Assembly (NCBI GenBank): GCA_026705765.1
Contig: JAPPAB010000167.1
Coordinates: 1 to 50,954 of the forward strand
Direction: 5' to 3'
Length of the DNA: 50,954 bases
From: Gemmatimonadota bacterium
GTDB lineage: Bacteria > Latescibacterota > UBA2968
Shown: positions 15,370 to 24,238 of the stretch, one piece after another
Position numbering within the stretch: position 1 is the first letter of the stretch
Layout: each line of letters opens with the position of its first letter
Position numbers and translations under genes: made by a program
Notes under the pieces: model-generated
Told to the model about the DNA's origin: nothing
What the model saw: only the letters and a program-made list of their open reading frames with translations
Databases searched by the model: none

Positions 15370-16557
15370 ATGAAAAATGGACATGCCCCTCTCGCCCGTT
15401 TTACTGTGCTCGATTTGACCCGTGTGCGTGCGGGTCCCACAGCGGTGCGTCAGCTCGCGGATTGGGGTGCGAATATTATTAAGATTGAACCGCCTGAAAA
15501 TATTGACGAGGCAAAGACTATGGGGGGACCGCGTCACGGGCCGGATTTTCAGAATTTGCACAGGAATAAACGCGGGATGACTTTGAATCTCAAAGCCGAT
15601 GTGGGTCGCGAGGCGTTTTTCCGCATGGTTAAGCGCGCGGATGTGGTTGTGGAGAATTTTAGGCCCGATGTTAAAAATCGCCTCGATATTGGGTATGAGA
15701 GGTGTAAGAGAGAGAATCCGGGTATTGTGTACGCGAGTATTTCGGGGTTTGGGCAGGAGGGACCATATAGATTGCGGCCGGGTTTTGATCAGATTGCACA
15801 GGGTATGGGAGGGTTGATGTGGATTACGGGTTTGCCGGGGCAGGGTCCGGTGCGCGTTGGGGTGCCGATTGCAGATCTCGCTTCTGGTTTGTACACCGCT
15901 ATTGGTATTCTCACTGCTTTGCTTCAGCGCGAGGAGACCGGGGAGGGTCAGTGGGTGCATACGTCATTGCTGGAAGCACAAATTGCGATGCTGGATTTTC
16001 AGGCGGCGCGCTGGCTGATTGCAAATGAGGTGCCCGAGCAGGCGGGTAATAATCATCCTACGAGTATTCCGACGGGTGTGTTTCAAACCCGCGATGGGTA
16101 TATCAATATTGCCTGTAGTGGGGAGCTTATGTGGCAGCGTTTGTGCGATGTGCTGGGTGCTGGGGATTTGTACAGGGATGAGAGGTTTTCCAATGGCGGC
16201 GTGCGGTTGACCAATCGGGATGTGCTGAATGAGAGTTTGCAAGCGTATTTTGTAGGGCGAGATAGTGCTTATTGGATTGATGCGCTGAATGAAGCGGGTG
16301 TGCCGTGTGGTCCGATTTATAAGATGGATGAGATGTGGTCCGATCCGCAGGTTATGCACTTGAAGATGTCGCGTTCGGTGACTAACCGCGTTATGGGGGA
16401 TTACGATGTGGTGAGGAATGCGACTAATTTGAGCAATGCGCCAGATCTGCCCTACAGGGCGTCGCCCGAGCGGGGTGAGCATACGGATGAGATTTTGCGC
16501 GAGTTTGGGTTTTCGGAAGGTGAAATTGCGGCTATGAAAGAGGAGAATGTCGTTTGA
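15370..16557 (+). CDS. CaiB/BaiF-type (class III) CoA-transferase
   Basis: A 395-residue protein with hallmark class III CoA-transferase motifs: VLDLTRVRAGPTAVRQLADWGA and IIKIEPP at the N-terminus, NKRGMTLNLK, and ADVVVENFRPD. The catalytic Asp lies in VPIADLASGLYTAIG (near 171-174). These enzymes move CoA between carboxylic acids through a mixed anhydride on the Asp. The gene lies between a PhyH oxygenase and an enoyl-CoA hydratase, with its stop overlapping the next start, consistent with activation of an acid followed by hydration. Confidence 0.92.
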   Translation: MKNGHAPLARFTVLDLTRVRAGPTAVRQLADWGANIIKIEPPENIDEAKTMGGPRHGPDFQNLHRNKRGMTLNLKADVGREAFFRMVKRADVVVENFRPDVKNRLDIGYERCKRENPGIVYASISGFGQEGPYRLRPGFDQIAQGMGGLMWITGLPGQGPVRVGVPIADLASGLYTAIGILTALLQREETGEGQWVHTSLLEAQIAMLDFQAARWLIANEVPEQAGNNHPTSIPTGVFQTRDGYINIACSGELMWQRLCDVLGAGDLYRDERFSNGGVRLTNRDVLNESLQAYFVGRDSAYWIDALNEAGVPCGPIYKMDEMWSDPQVMHLKMSRSVTNRVMGDYDVVRNATNLSNAPDLPYRASPERGEHTDEILREFGFSEGEIAAMKEENVV

Positions 16558-17363
16558 TGTTCTCTGTGGGGTATTCAATGACAGATAAAATTATTGTGCA
16601 GAAAGATGGCGGTGTTGGATATATTCGCCTGAATCAGCCGGAGAAACACAATGCCATTTCTTATGAGATGTGGCAGGGTATGGCGCGGGCGATTGACGAT
16701 TTTGAGTCGGACGATGCGGTTCGCGTTATTGTGCTTTCGGGGGAGGGCGGCAGGGCGTTTTCTGCGGGGGCAGATATTTCGCAGTTTGAAGCGCAACGCG
16801 GGACGGCAGATGCGGTGGAGGTGTATAACGCGACTATGGGGCGCGCTTATGATAAGCTCGCGCATGTGCTCAAGCCCACGATTGCAAAAATTGCGGGGTA
16901 TTGTATTGGTGGTGGGCTTGCGACTGCGCTGTGTTGCGATTTGCGGATTGCGTCCGATGATTCGTCTTTTGCCATTCCCGCTGCGAAGCTGGGCCTGGGG
17001 TATGGGTACGGTGCGCTCAAACCGCTTGTGGGGCTGGTGGGTCCTGCCAATGCGTGCGAGATTTTGTTTACGGCGCGTCGGTTTAATGCTTCTGAGGCGT
17101 ATCACATGGGTCTGATTAACCGGGTTTTGTCGCGGGATGCGTTAGATGCTTATGTGGATGATTATGCCGAGACTATTGCGGGCAATGCACCGCTTACGAT
17201 TAGCGCAACCAAGCAGATTATTGCAGAGATTGGCAAAGATGCAGATCAGCGCGATCTCGATTTGTGCCAGCGGGTTATCGATGCGTGTTTTGCGAGCGAG
17301 GATTACAAAGAGGGCCGCGTAGCATTTATGGAGAAGCGCAAGCCAGATTTTCAGGGGCGATAG
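16557..17363 (+). CDS. Enoyl-CoA hydratase/isomerase (crotonase family)
   Basis: A 268-residue crotonase. The oxyanion-hole segments are clear: AFSAGADISQF (near 63-73) and IAGYCIGGGLATAL (near 109-122). The N-terminal LNQPEKHNAIS is typical. Instead of the E. coli FadB Glu pair, the active-site stretch reads IPAAKLGLGYGYG, so the hydratase versus isomerase or decarboxylase activity is open. The ATG at 16557 overlaps the CoA-transferase stop; an in-frame ATG at 16578 is a possible alternative start. It is the last gene of the operon and converges with the metallophosphoesterase, 1 base apart. Confidence 0.9.
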   Translation: MFSVGYSMTDKIIVQKDGGVGYIRLNQPEKHNAISYEMWQGMARAIDDFESDDAVRVIVLSGEGGRAFSAGADISQFEAQRGTADAVEVYNATMGRAYDKLAHVLKPTIAKIAGYCIGGGLATALCCDLRIASDDSSFAIPAAKLGLGYGYGALKPLVGLVGPANACEILFTARRFNASEAYHMGLINRVLSRDALDAYVDDYAETIAGNAPLTISATKQIIAEIGKDADQRDLDLCQRVIDACFASEDYKEGRVAFMEKRKPDFQGR

Positions 17364-17364
17364 T

Positions 17365-18255
17365 TTATTCCCAGAGTGCTTTTAGTCGCGGGATCAAAAT
17401 TTCTGTGTCGCGGTCGTGGATTTCTCCTTGCCACATCTGATTTGTTTGTACGGGCGAGCGATCAAAGGAAGCCTGCATCAGGTCGGGCAGGTCCAGTGTG
17501 CGGAAGCGCGTTTTGAAATAGCCGTCTTCTGTGAGCCAGATTTCGCGGAAGCCCAGTGGGAAACCAATCAGGCAGGCGGTGTCAACGATGAGGAAGTCGC
17601 GATATGTGCGGATGCGGTTGATGTGTCTGTGTCCGGTGAAGATGGCTATGACAGCGGGCAGGTTTTTTACGGCTTCCATGATTTGTTCGGCGTTGGTGAC
17701 AATGCCGCTCTGTGCTTCGTATTGGGGGAAGACCCAGGGGTGAATGAACAGGATGAGGGCGCAATGGTCGTCATAAGCTTTTGCAGCGGCTTCGCGCAAG
17801 ATGCGGTCGTGTGCTTCTGTCCAGGTGCCCAAACTGTCTTCCAGTGGACTGATGGGATATACGTTGGCGAGTGCCAGGCGCAGGCGCGGCGCGGCTTCGA
17901 CGATGTCCAGGGTTTCGGGGATTGGAAATTGTCTGGCAAAAGCTTCAAAGCTCCCTTCCTGGGCATCGCAATCGTGGTTGCCCGGGACGTAGTATGTGGG
18001 TGCTTGGAGGCTGTTAAACGCGTTTTTGGCTTCGTCTATGGTTTGCAAGTAGATATCAAAGGGCATTTCAAATGCCCCACCGCCGCAGACCACGTCGCCG
18101 CCGTGTACGATGAAGTCCGCTTTGCAGGCGTTGATGGCGGGTACCATTGCACGGTGTATTTCATGGCTGCGTGTCAGCATTTTGGGCGCGCCGAAGTCTT
18201 TTTCGGCAGCGGCGTGGTGATGGCTGTCTGTGACGAATACAAAGTGTGAAGGCAT
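17365..18255 (-). CDS. Calcineurin-like metallophosphoesterase
   Basis: A 296-residue protein with all metal-site motifs of the family: FVTDSHHHA (residues 7-15, DxH), IVHGGDVV (near 49-56), PGNHDCD (near 90-96), LFIHPW (near 164-169) and TGHRHIN (near 203-209). It probably binds two metal ions and cleaves a phosphoester or phosphodiester. It has no signal peptide, so it is probably cytosolic. It may form a minus-strand unit with the beta-propeller gene upstream (14-base gap). The substrate cannot be told. Confidence 0.9.
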   Translation of the reverse strand: MPSHFVFVTDSHHHAAAEKDFGAPKMLTRSHEIHRAMVPAINACKADFIVHGGDVVCGGGAFEMPFDIYLQTIDEAKNAFNSLQAPTYYVPGNHDCDAQEGSFEAFARQFPIPETLDIVEAAPRLRLALANVYPISPLEDSLGTWTEAHDRILREAAAKAYDDHCALILFIHPWVFPQYEAQSGIVTNAEQIMEAVKNLPAVIAIFTGHRHINRIRTYRDFLIVDTACLIGFPLGFREIWLTEDGYFKTRFRTLDLPDLMQASFDRSPVQTNQMWQGEIHDRDTEILIPRLKALWE

Positions 18256-18269
18256 GGGGTCTCCTTGGG

Positions 18270-19679
18270 TCAGGGGTGTGTTGTGCTGAATTGAAAGGCG
18301 TACAGCCGGGCACAGAGGATATGAAATCGCAGTTTTACGGTTGTTCCAATTAAGGTGCGTACATCGCCTTCCGCCCAGGAGACGCGATGGCGCACAGAGT
18401 CACCGATTACGGGCTGGCACGATAGGCGATCAAATCCTTCGATTACTTCATTTTCGTCGTTTAAAATTTCGACGCGTATTTCCCCCCAGGTTGCATCTGC
18501 GTTTATTTCCAGGTGGGTGCCCGAGAATTGTATGGGTACGGTTGTGATTGTGCCACCGCTCGGTTTTTCGCCTGCGTCTATCGAGATGAATCCGTCCAGG
18601 CGCAGTGTTGCCAGACCAATGCCGCTTTTTTCTTCAAACGGACGTCCCATTCCGTTCCAGTGTGGCCGGTTGCTGCCGTGGTAGTAGATGTGGATTTGAT
18701 CTTTTACGACGGATGGCGCGCCGACCATGATTTCTGCAGATTCATAACTGTCTGGTTCTCCCAGTGGGATGAAGATCTCGCGGTTTCCCGCCCGATTCCA
18801 ATTTGCATTGTCCCGACTCGTGGCCAATTGTACCTGAAGTTTTCCGGTTCGCCAATCAAAAAGGCTGGGCATCATAATATAGGCATAGTCCGCTTGCGGG
18901 TACTTGAATGCAGCGGATGTGTATATGTCTGTGTCTTCGGGGTCGCGTTCATCTGGTTTCAGGACGATTGTGGGTGTGGTCCAGTGGATGAAGTCTTCGG
19001 ATTCGATGCGTCCCAATGCGCGGTGTCGCTTTCGCGGTCTCTGGTTTATGCGTACGTACGCGATGTATTTGTCACCGTCCTGTACTGCGACGTTGAATGT
19101 GTCAAAGACGCCGGGTAAGACGGTTTTGGGGTGTTTCGTCCAGTGGATGCCGTCCGGTGAGAATGCGACTTTTAGTCCGCCGCCTTCTTCGATGGTTTTG
19201 TAGAGCATTTTGTATTTTTTGTTGGGGTTCTTCTCTTTGGGGATTTTTAAGACGCATACGCCACCACTTCCGCCAGGTCCGGGATCCAGTAACAAGTTGT
19301 TTTTGGCAGATCCCTCATGGGGCAGGATGTTGAGGATGGGTTTTTTCCATTTGAGTCCGTCTTCAGAGGTGGCATAAGCCATGAGTACTGCGCTGTCTTT
19401 GCCGTATTTGTAAGTCCGGTTTGTGTACCACATTTTGTAGATTTGGTCTTCCTCATCCCACAGGACGGAACCGTAGAGTTGTACCTGTAATTCCCAGGGC
19501 GTGTCGGGTACGAGCAGCGGATTGTGCGGGTGTTTTACCGGCTGGTGCATGACATAGCGAATTCCTTCGGCGCGTTCTACCAGAAACCCGTCGTCCAGAA
19601 AGAGCTGCTTCTGATCGCCCACATCAATGTGACGCGCCACATGCCGGGGCCAGCTTGCGTAATTTATGTCTGATGCCAT
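18270..19679 (-). CDS. Beta-propeller glycosidase-like protein (GH32/GH43-like)
   Basis: About 469 residues from the ATG at 19679, where GGAG lies upstream; an ATG at 19703 is also in frame. Repeating blade-like segments recur: YATSEDGLKWKKP, VAFSPDGIHWTKHP, RIESEDFIHWTTP and ATSRDNANWNRAG. Each has the Ser/Thr-x-Asp-x-x-x-W pattern seen in five-bladed propellers of GH32/GH43/GH68-type proteins. A C-terminal beta-sandwich region follows (about 370-469). No definite catalytic acid triad was assigned, so it may be a hydrolase or a binding protein. No signal peptide is evident. Confidence 0.65.
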   Translation of the reverse strand: MASDINYASWPRHVARHIDVGDQKQLFLDDGFLVERAEGIRYVMHQPVKHPHNPLLVPDTPWELQVQLYGSVLWDEEDQIYKMWYTNRTYKYGKDSAVLMAYATSEDGLKWKKPILNILPHEGSAKNNLLLDPGPGGSGGVCVLKIPKEKNPNKKYKMLYKTIEEGGGLKVAFSPDGIHWTKHPKTVLPGVFDTFNVAVQDGDKYIAYVRINQRPRKRHRALGRIESEDFIHWTTPTIVLKPDERDPEDTDIYTSAAFKYPQADYAYIMMPSLFDWRTGKLQVQLATSRDNANWNRAGNREIFIPLGEPDSYESAEIMVGAPSVVKDQIHIYYHGSNRPHWNGMGRPFEEKSGIGLATLRLDGFISIDAGEKPSGGTITTVPIQFSGTHLEINADATWGEIRVEILNDENEVIEGFDRLSCQPVIGDSVRHRVSWAEGDVRTLIGTTVKLRFHILCARLYAFQFSTTHP

Positions 19680-19781
19680 GAGATTGTCTCCGCATATATA
19701 CAAAATCCGCTGATGTTATTGAGAGGTAGTATAATTAACTACGTGGATTTATGCGATGAAATTTGTTTCTGTCGAGGTAAT

Positions 19782-19806
19782 AAAAAAGTGTCACCAGTGG
19801 TGACAC
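19782..19806 (-). terminator. Rho-independent terminator (minus strand)
   Basis: GTGTCACC and GGTGACAC arms with a 3-base loop (19788-19806), followed on the minus strand by six T. It lies just downstream of the SUMF1-type lipoprotein gene. Confidence 0.85.
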
Positions 19807-19851
19807 AAATCCCGAGCATATTAAGCAACGCAATATTATTCCCACTTAAAA

Positions 19852-20697
19852 TTACCGATCCACCACACACCTGAATCCAAGCGTATCGGTTTGAAGATTG
19901 GATTTTCGAGCGTCGCGCGCGGTTGTGCGTACCAGGAAGGCCGTGCTGAACCACGACCCGCCGCGTACAACGCGTTCGATATGCAAGTAATGGGTTTTGA
20001 CTTCGTAATTGACGGGGTTGTCGCGCGGGGTGCGTTGATAGTACGCGCTATCGTATTCGTCTTGTGTCCATTCCCAAACATTGCCAGCCATGTCCAATAC
20101 GCCATAAGGGCTGCGCCCGTCGCGATTGCCTTCCCGATAATATGCAACAGGTGCTGTGCCGTTGTCAAAGGGGTCGCCGCTGTTGAGGTAGTTGGCGCGG
20201 TTGGGGTCCGGGGCAGCGCCCCAGGGATAGATGCGCCTGTCGGTTCCGCGCGCTGCTTTTTCCCATTCGGCTTCGGTGGGCAGGCGTCCGCCGAGCCATG
20301 CGCAGTATTCGCCAGCTTGAAACCAGTTGATATTGACAACGGGATGTTCAGGCGGGTCAAAGTTGGGCAGTTGACGCTCGGCAATGGCGTAGGGATTCCA
20401 TTGGGCATTGCTGACTTCTGTGTGGTCTATGTAATAGGCTTTAAGATGGACGGTGTGTTCCGGGCCTTCGTTGCGGATGCCGTTGTTGGCACCCATTTCG
20501 AACGGACCTTCGGGTATTAAAATGAGGGTGTGCGTCGTGCCCACATGGGTTGTGATCTGGATGCCTGTTTGTGTCTGCGATACAACGTGCGGTGGCGCCT
20601 CTGGTTCTTCCGGCGGGGCAGTGGGTTTGTCCTTGCATCCGGGCAAGAAGGTAGAGAGGATGATGAGATAGAGGGTTGTGCGGGTAATGGTCTTCAT
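19852..20697 (-). CDS. SUMF1/FGE-type domain lipoprotein
   Basis: A 281-residue protein from the ATG at 20697, chosen because it gives a lipoprotein signal peptide with the lipobox FLPGC; an in-frame ATG at 20745 lacks this. A Pro/Glu-rich linker is followed by a formylglycine-generating-enzyme-like domain: IPEGPFEMGANNG, YYIDHTEVSNAQW, WFQAGEYCAWLGGRLPTEAE, DMAGNVWEWTQD and RVVRGGSWF...GFRCV. The paired active-site Cys of true FGE are absent from the RGGSWF...ARDARKS stretch, so sulfatase activation is unlikely. It is probably a periplasmic binding or structural domain. Confidence 0.82.
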   Translation of the reverse strand: MKTITRTTLYLIILSTFLPGCKDKPTAPPEEPEAPPHVVSQTQTGIQITTHVGTTHTLILIPEGPFEMGANNGIRNEGPEHTVHLKAYYIDHTEVSNAQWNPYAIAERQLPNFDPPEHPVVNINWFQAGEYCAWLGGRLPTEAEWEKAARGTDRRIYPWGAAPDPNRANYLNSGDPFDNGTAPVAYYREGNRDGRSPYGVLDMAGNVWEWTQDEYDSAYYQRTPRDNPVNYEVKTHYLHIERVVRGGSWFSTAFLVRTTARDARKSNLQTDTLGFRCVVDR

Positions 20698-20836
20698 ATC
20701 TCGATCAGGCAGAGGATGTATGGGAGAGTGGGGAATATCACTCAATATAATGTATTATGTGTTTAAAGAGAAACCATCTGCGATCAAGATGTGTCCAATG
20801 GATGATGGTTTTTCATTGGAAATGATATGCTAAACC

Positions 20837-20865
20837 TTGACGGTTCTGAAGATCGTGGCTACACT
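20837..20865 (+). promoter_or_regulatory. Sigma-70-like promoter for the MacB-like permease
   Basis: TTGACG (20837-20842) and TACACT (20860-20865) separated by 17 bases, 46 bases before the GTG start of the permease gene. Confidence 0.55.
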
Positions 20866-20911
20866 CGTACGTGACGATTTTAGTTTTTATTTGTAACGGA
20901 GGCGGGTTGTC

Positions 20912-23359
20912 GTGTTTAGAAATTATCTGGTTATCGCACTGAGAAATCTCAATCGGCAAAAATCCTTTAGTGCAATTAATATTCTGGGGCTTGCCATTGG
21001 TCTGGGTACGTGTTTTTTGATCGTGCTCTATATTCAGGATGAGTTGAGTTTTGACGCCTGGCATGCAAAAGGAGATCGGATTTATCGCGTGGTCCGGGAG
21101 ACCCGATCTGGGGGGCAATCGGATTATTTGCCATTTACGTCGGGCGCGCTGGCACGGACACTTGCGCGGGACTTTCCCGAGGTGGAAAAAGCCGTGCGCG
21201 TGATAACGTGGTCGTCCGTAGATGTGCGTTTGGACGAAAAAAAGTTTGAGCTGGGTCTCTGTGTTGCCGATCCCGAGATGTTTGAAATTTTCGATTTCCC
21301 ATTTGTGCGCGGCAATCTCGAAACTGCATTTCCCAATCCCAATGCGATTGCCATAACAGAATCGGCGGCAAAGCGGTTGTTTGGAGACGAAGATCCGATT
21401 GGCAAGACCATCACCGCTGAGAGCAATCACCACGGAGGCGAGCGCACCATCACGGCAATATTAAAAGATGTGCCTCTCAATTCTACACTCGGCTTCGGTG
21501 AAATCGATTATTTTTCAACAGGCGGATTCACGTCCCCAGGTGCGAAAATTGTCTGGGAAGATTGGATCCCAACCGATGGTTGGCGTCCGGTCAATACGTA
21601 TTTTCTGCTGCGAGAAGGGGCGGATCCAAAGGCACTGTCCGCAAAATTTCCCGAATTGATTGATCGCTATATGGGGGCAGAGATCGCACGCACAAATGCG
21701 TATCACCTCCAGCCTCTCAATCGCATTTATCTCTATTCGAGGCAGGATTACGGTCTGGATTGGTACGGCGATATTGAACGCGTTTATCAATTTGGTGCTA
21801 TTGCAGTTCTGGTGCTTGCAATTGGATGTATCAATTTCACAAATTTGACCACGGCGCAATCGGCTCGCAGGGCACACGAGGTGGGTTTGCGAAAGGTGTC
21901 GGGAGCGTATCGCTCACAACTGATGGGTCAGTTTTTGGGCGAGTCTGTTCTCACGGCACTGGTCGCGCTTGTGCTCGCGCTTGTTGCCGTCAAACTCGTG
22001 CTTCCCGAGTTTAATGCCTTTTTCTTCAAGCAGATTGAGTTGAATTTGTTGAGCGATCCGTTTCTTGTAACTTCTTTGATTGGTATTGCCGTATTTGTCG
22101 GGCTGTTGGCTGGCGTTTATCCCGCATTTTTTCTTTCTGCGTATGAACCCACAGAAACGCTAAAGGGGGCGTTTCGCGCGGGTTCTCGGGGGCAGTGGAT
22201 TCGGAAGGGGTTGGTGGTGGTGCAATTTGCGATTTCAATTATTTTGCTCGCGAGTACGGGCGTGATCTATCGGCAACTCGATTATATGAGAAACAAGAAC
22301 CTGGGTTTTAATGTGGAGCATATGGTGCTTATGCCCATCTTTGTGCTTGATCAAGAAACAAAATCAGACCCGGGGCAAAAGCTCGCCGCCCGTTATGCCA
22401 CGGTGAAAGAGGCTTTTCGCGCCCATCCGAATGTGCTTGAGGTGACGGCGTATCGCTGGTGGATTGGATGGGGCGGGGGTATTACCCGAACCATTCGGGC
22501 AGAGGGACACGAGGGCACGGACTGGCGCATGCCCCTTCTGGAGGTCGATGAAGATTATCTCGATGTGTTTCAAATCGAACTGGTAGAGGGACGCAAATTT
22601 GATCCGATTGCATTTCCCACAGATACGTCAAAGGCATTTATTATTAATGAAACGGCGGTGGCTCGGCTCGGTTGGGACGATCCTGTTGGCAAGTCTTTTG
22701 AGTGGGTTGATCGGGTGAGAAATCGGAAGGGGACGGTGATTGGCGTTGTGCAGGACTTTCACTACAGTTCGTTGCACGAAAAAATTGGTCCTGTTGCACT
22801 GACGCTTCGGCACCAGCAATTTTACAATCTGGGCGCGCGGGTCAAAGCCGAGGGCATGGAAGAGACGCTCGCTTTTTTTGAAAAGACATGGAAGCAGTTC
22901 GCTCCCGCAGATCAGCCATTTGACTATATGATGTGGGATCAGCAGTTTGAATTCATGTACTATGCAGAACAGCGGGTGCAGGAGCTGACATTGCTCTCTT
23001 CGGGGATGGCGATTTTGCTCGCGTGTATGGGGCTGTTTGGCCTTGCGGCATTTACGGTTGAGCAGCGGGTGAAAGAGATCGGGGTGCGAAAGGTTTTGGG
23101 TGCGAGTGTATCAAATATTGTGATTTTGGTTTGTAGGACATTTGCGATTATGGTTCTGATTGCAAATCTGTTTGCCTGGCCGGTTGCGTATTTTGCGATG
23201 CGAAGTTGGCTGGACGGCTTTGAATATCGCACGGATCTTTCGTGGTGGATATTTATGTTGAGTGGCGCGGTTGCCCTGGCGATTGCGTTGTTTACTGTGA
23301 GTTTCCACGCTCTTCGCGCGGCGTTGTCTAATCCAGTGGAAGCACTACGGCATGAGTAG
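20912..23359 (+). CDS. MacB/FtsX-type ABC transporter permease
   Basis: An 815-residue inner-membrane protein starting at GTG with GGAGG upstream. It has two copies of the MacB-PCD plus FtsX arrangement. An N-terminal TM helix (SAINILGLAIGLGTCFLIVLY) and a periplasmic domain lead to the first FtsX bundle (FGAIAVLVLAIGCINFTNL, near 296-314). A second TM start (WIRKGLVVVQFAISIILLAS) and periplasmic domain precede the last FtsX bundle (SGMAILLACMGLFGLAAFTVEQRVKEIGVRKVLGAS). Motifs ARRAHEVGLRKVSGA and KEIGVRKVLGAS mark each module. No ATPase gene is adjacent; such permeases usually share a LolD/MacB-like ATPase. The cargo is unknown. Confidence 0.9.
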   Translation: MFRNYLVIALRNLNRQKSFSAINILGLAIGLGTCFLIVLYIQDELSFDAWHAKGDRIYRVVRETRSGGQSDYLPFTSGALARTLARDFPEVEKAVRVITWSSVDVRLDEKKFELGLCVADPEMFEIFDFPFVRGNLETAFPNPNAIAITESAAKRLFGDEDPIGKTITAESNHHGGERTITAILKDVPLNSTLGFGEIDYFSTGGFTSPGAKIVWEDWIPTDGWRPVNTYFLLREGADPKALSAKFPELIDRYMGAEIARTNAYHLQPLNRIYLYSRQDYGLDWYGDIERVYQFGAIAVLVLAIGCINFTNLTTAQSARRAHEVGLRKVSGAYRSQLMGQFLGESVLTALVALVLALVAVKLVLPEFNAFFFKQIELNLLSDPFLVTSLIGIAVFVGLLAGVYPAFFLSAYEPTETLKGAFRAGSRGQWIRKGLVVVQFAISIILLASTGVIYRQLDYMRNKNLGFNVEHMVLMPIFVLDQETKSDPGQKLAARYATVKEAFRAHPNVLEVTAYRWWIGWGGGITRTIRAEGHEGTDWRMPLLEVDEDYLDVFQIELVEGRKFDPIAFPTDTSKAFIINETAVARLGWDDPVGKSFEWVDRVRNRKGTVIGVVQDFHYSSLHEKIGPVALTLRHQQFYNLGARVKAEGMEETLAFFEKTWKQFAPADQPFDYMMWDQQFEFMYYAEQRVQELTLLSSGMAILLACMGLFGLAAFTVEQRVKEIGVRKVLGASVSNIVILVCRTFAIMVLIANLFAWPVAYFAMRSWLDGFEYRTDLSWWIFMLSGAVALAIALFTVSFHALRAALSNPVEALRHE

Positions 23360-23378
23360 ATTGGGATAGTGAAAATAA

Positions 23379-23410
23379 AAAAGGTCTGTGACATTTGTCA
23401 CAGACCTTTT
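23379..23410. terminator. Bidirectional Rho-independent terminator
   Basis: AAAAGGTCTGTGACA and TGTCACAGACCTTTT are perfect 15-base arms around a 2-base loop, with A-rich DNA on the left and T-rich DNA on the right. It serves both the permease gene and the convergent peroxiredoxin gene. Confidence 0.92.
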
Positions 23411-23429
23411 GCTTTTTGCGGGTGGTCGG

Positions 23430-24062
23430 TTACTCGGTGGGTTGCTGTATGACGCGCAAATAGGGTTTTACAGCGGTGTATCCAGGGAAGCGCTCGTCGG
23501 CTTCTTCGTCTGTAACCGTGGGTGAGATGATCACGTCTTCGCCGGGTCGCCAGTTCACTGGCGTGGCCAAACTGTGTTTGGCTGTCAATTGCAGGGAATC
23601 GACTACGCGCAGGATTTCGTCGAAGTTGCGGCCCGTAGATGCCGGGTAGGTGAGCATCAGTTTGATTGTTTTGTCGGGTCCGATTACGAATACCGAACGC
23701 ACGGTCAGGGTGTTATCTGCATTGGGATGGATCATTTCGTAGAGGTCGGCTACCTGGCGGTCGGGGTCGGCGATCATGGGATAATTTACGGTTGCATTTT
23801 GCGTTTCGTTGATGTCGCTAATCCAGCCTTCATGGGATTCGAGGGGATCAACGCTGATGGCTAAGACTTTGACGCCGCGCTTGTCAAATTCGTCTTTGAT
23901 ATTCGCCATGGCACCCAATTCGGTGGTGCATACCGGCGTAAAGTCAGCCGGATGGGAGAACAGAATGCCCCAGCCATCACCCAACCATTCGTGAAAATTG
24001 ATGGTGCCTTCCGTGGTTTCTGCTGTAAAGTCGGGGGCAATATCGCCTAATTGCAATGACAT
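23430..24062 (-). CDS. 1-Cys peroxiredoxin (Prx6 family)
   Basis: A 210-residue peroxidase. The ATG at 24062 (AGGAAAGGA upstream) is chosen over the far-upstream ATG because the conserved MSLQLGDIAPDFTAETTEGT begins here. The active site is HPADFTPVCTTELG (near 37-50), with the peroxidatic Cys in PVCTTE. Also conserved are the KVLAISVDPLESHEGWISDI segment and the Prx6-type C-terminal extension beginning LATPVNWRPGEDVIISP. It detoxifies peroxides in the cytosol. It is monocistronic, bounded by a strong terminator. Confidence 0.95.
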   Translation of the reverse strand: MSLQLGDIAPDFTAETTEGTINFHEWLGDGWGILFSHPADFTPVCTTELGAMANIKDEFDKRGVKVLAISVDPLESHEGWISDINETQNATVNYPMIADPDRQVADLYEMIHPNADNTLTVRSVFVIGPDKTIKLMLTYPASTGRNFDEILRVVDSLQLTAKHSLATPVNWRPGEDVIISPTVTDEEADERFPGYTAVKPYLRVIQQPTE

Positions 24063-24238
24063 AGTGTAATCCTTTCCTATTGGATTGTGGAGGAGATAGA
24101 ATCCAACTGCGTGGCGATAATATAAGACAAAACCACATAGCGTCAAGCTGTCAAGTTTATAGCGTTGTTGCATGAGGTGGTGCTTTGAAATATATTCGAT
24201 GAAACGCAGATTGGTTTGATGATCTCAAGGGAGGAATT

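Noticed and set aside
15169-15960. 263-residue minus-strand ORF across the PhyH and CaiB genes
   Set aside because: It spans two clear genes on the other strand and has shadow-like composition without motifs.
19852-20697. True formylglycine-generating enzyme
   Set aside because: The paired catalytic Cys region is absent although the fold motifs are present; no sulfatase gene is nearby.
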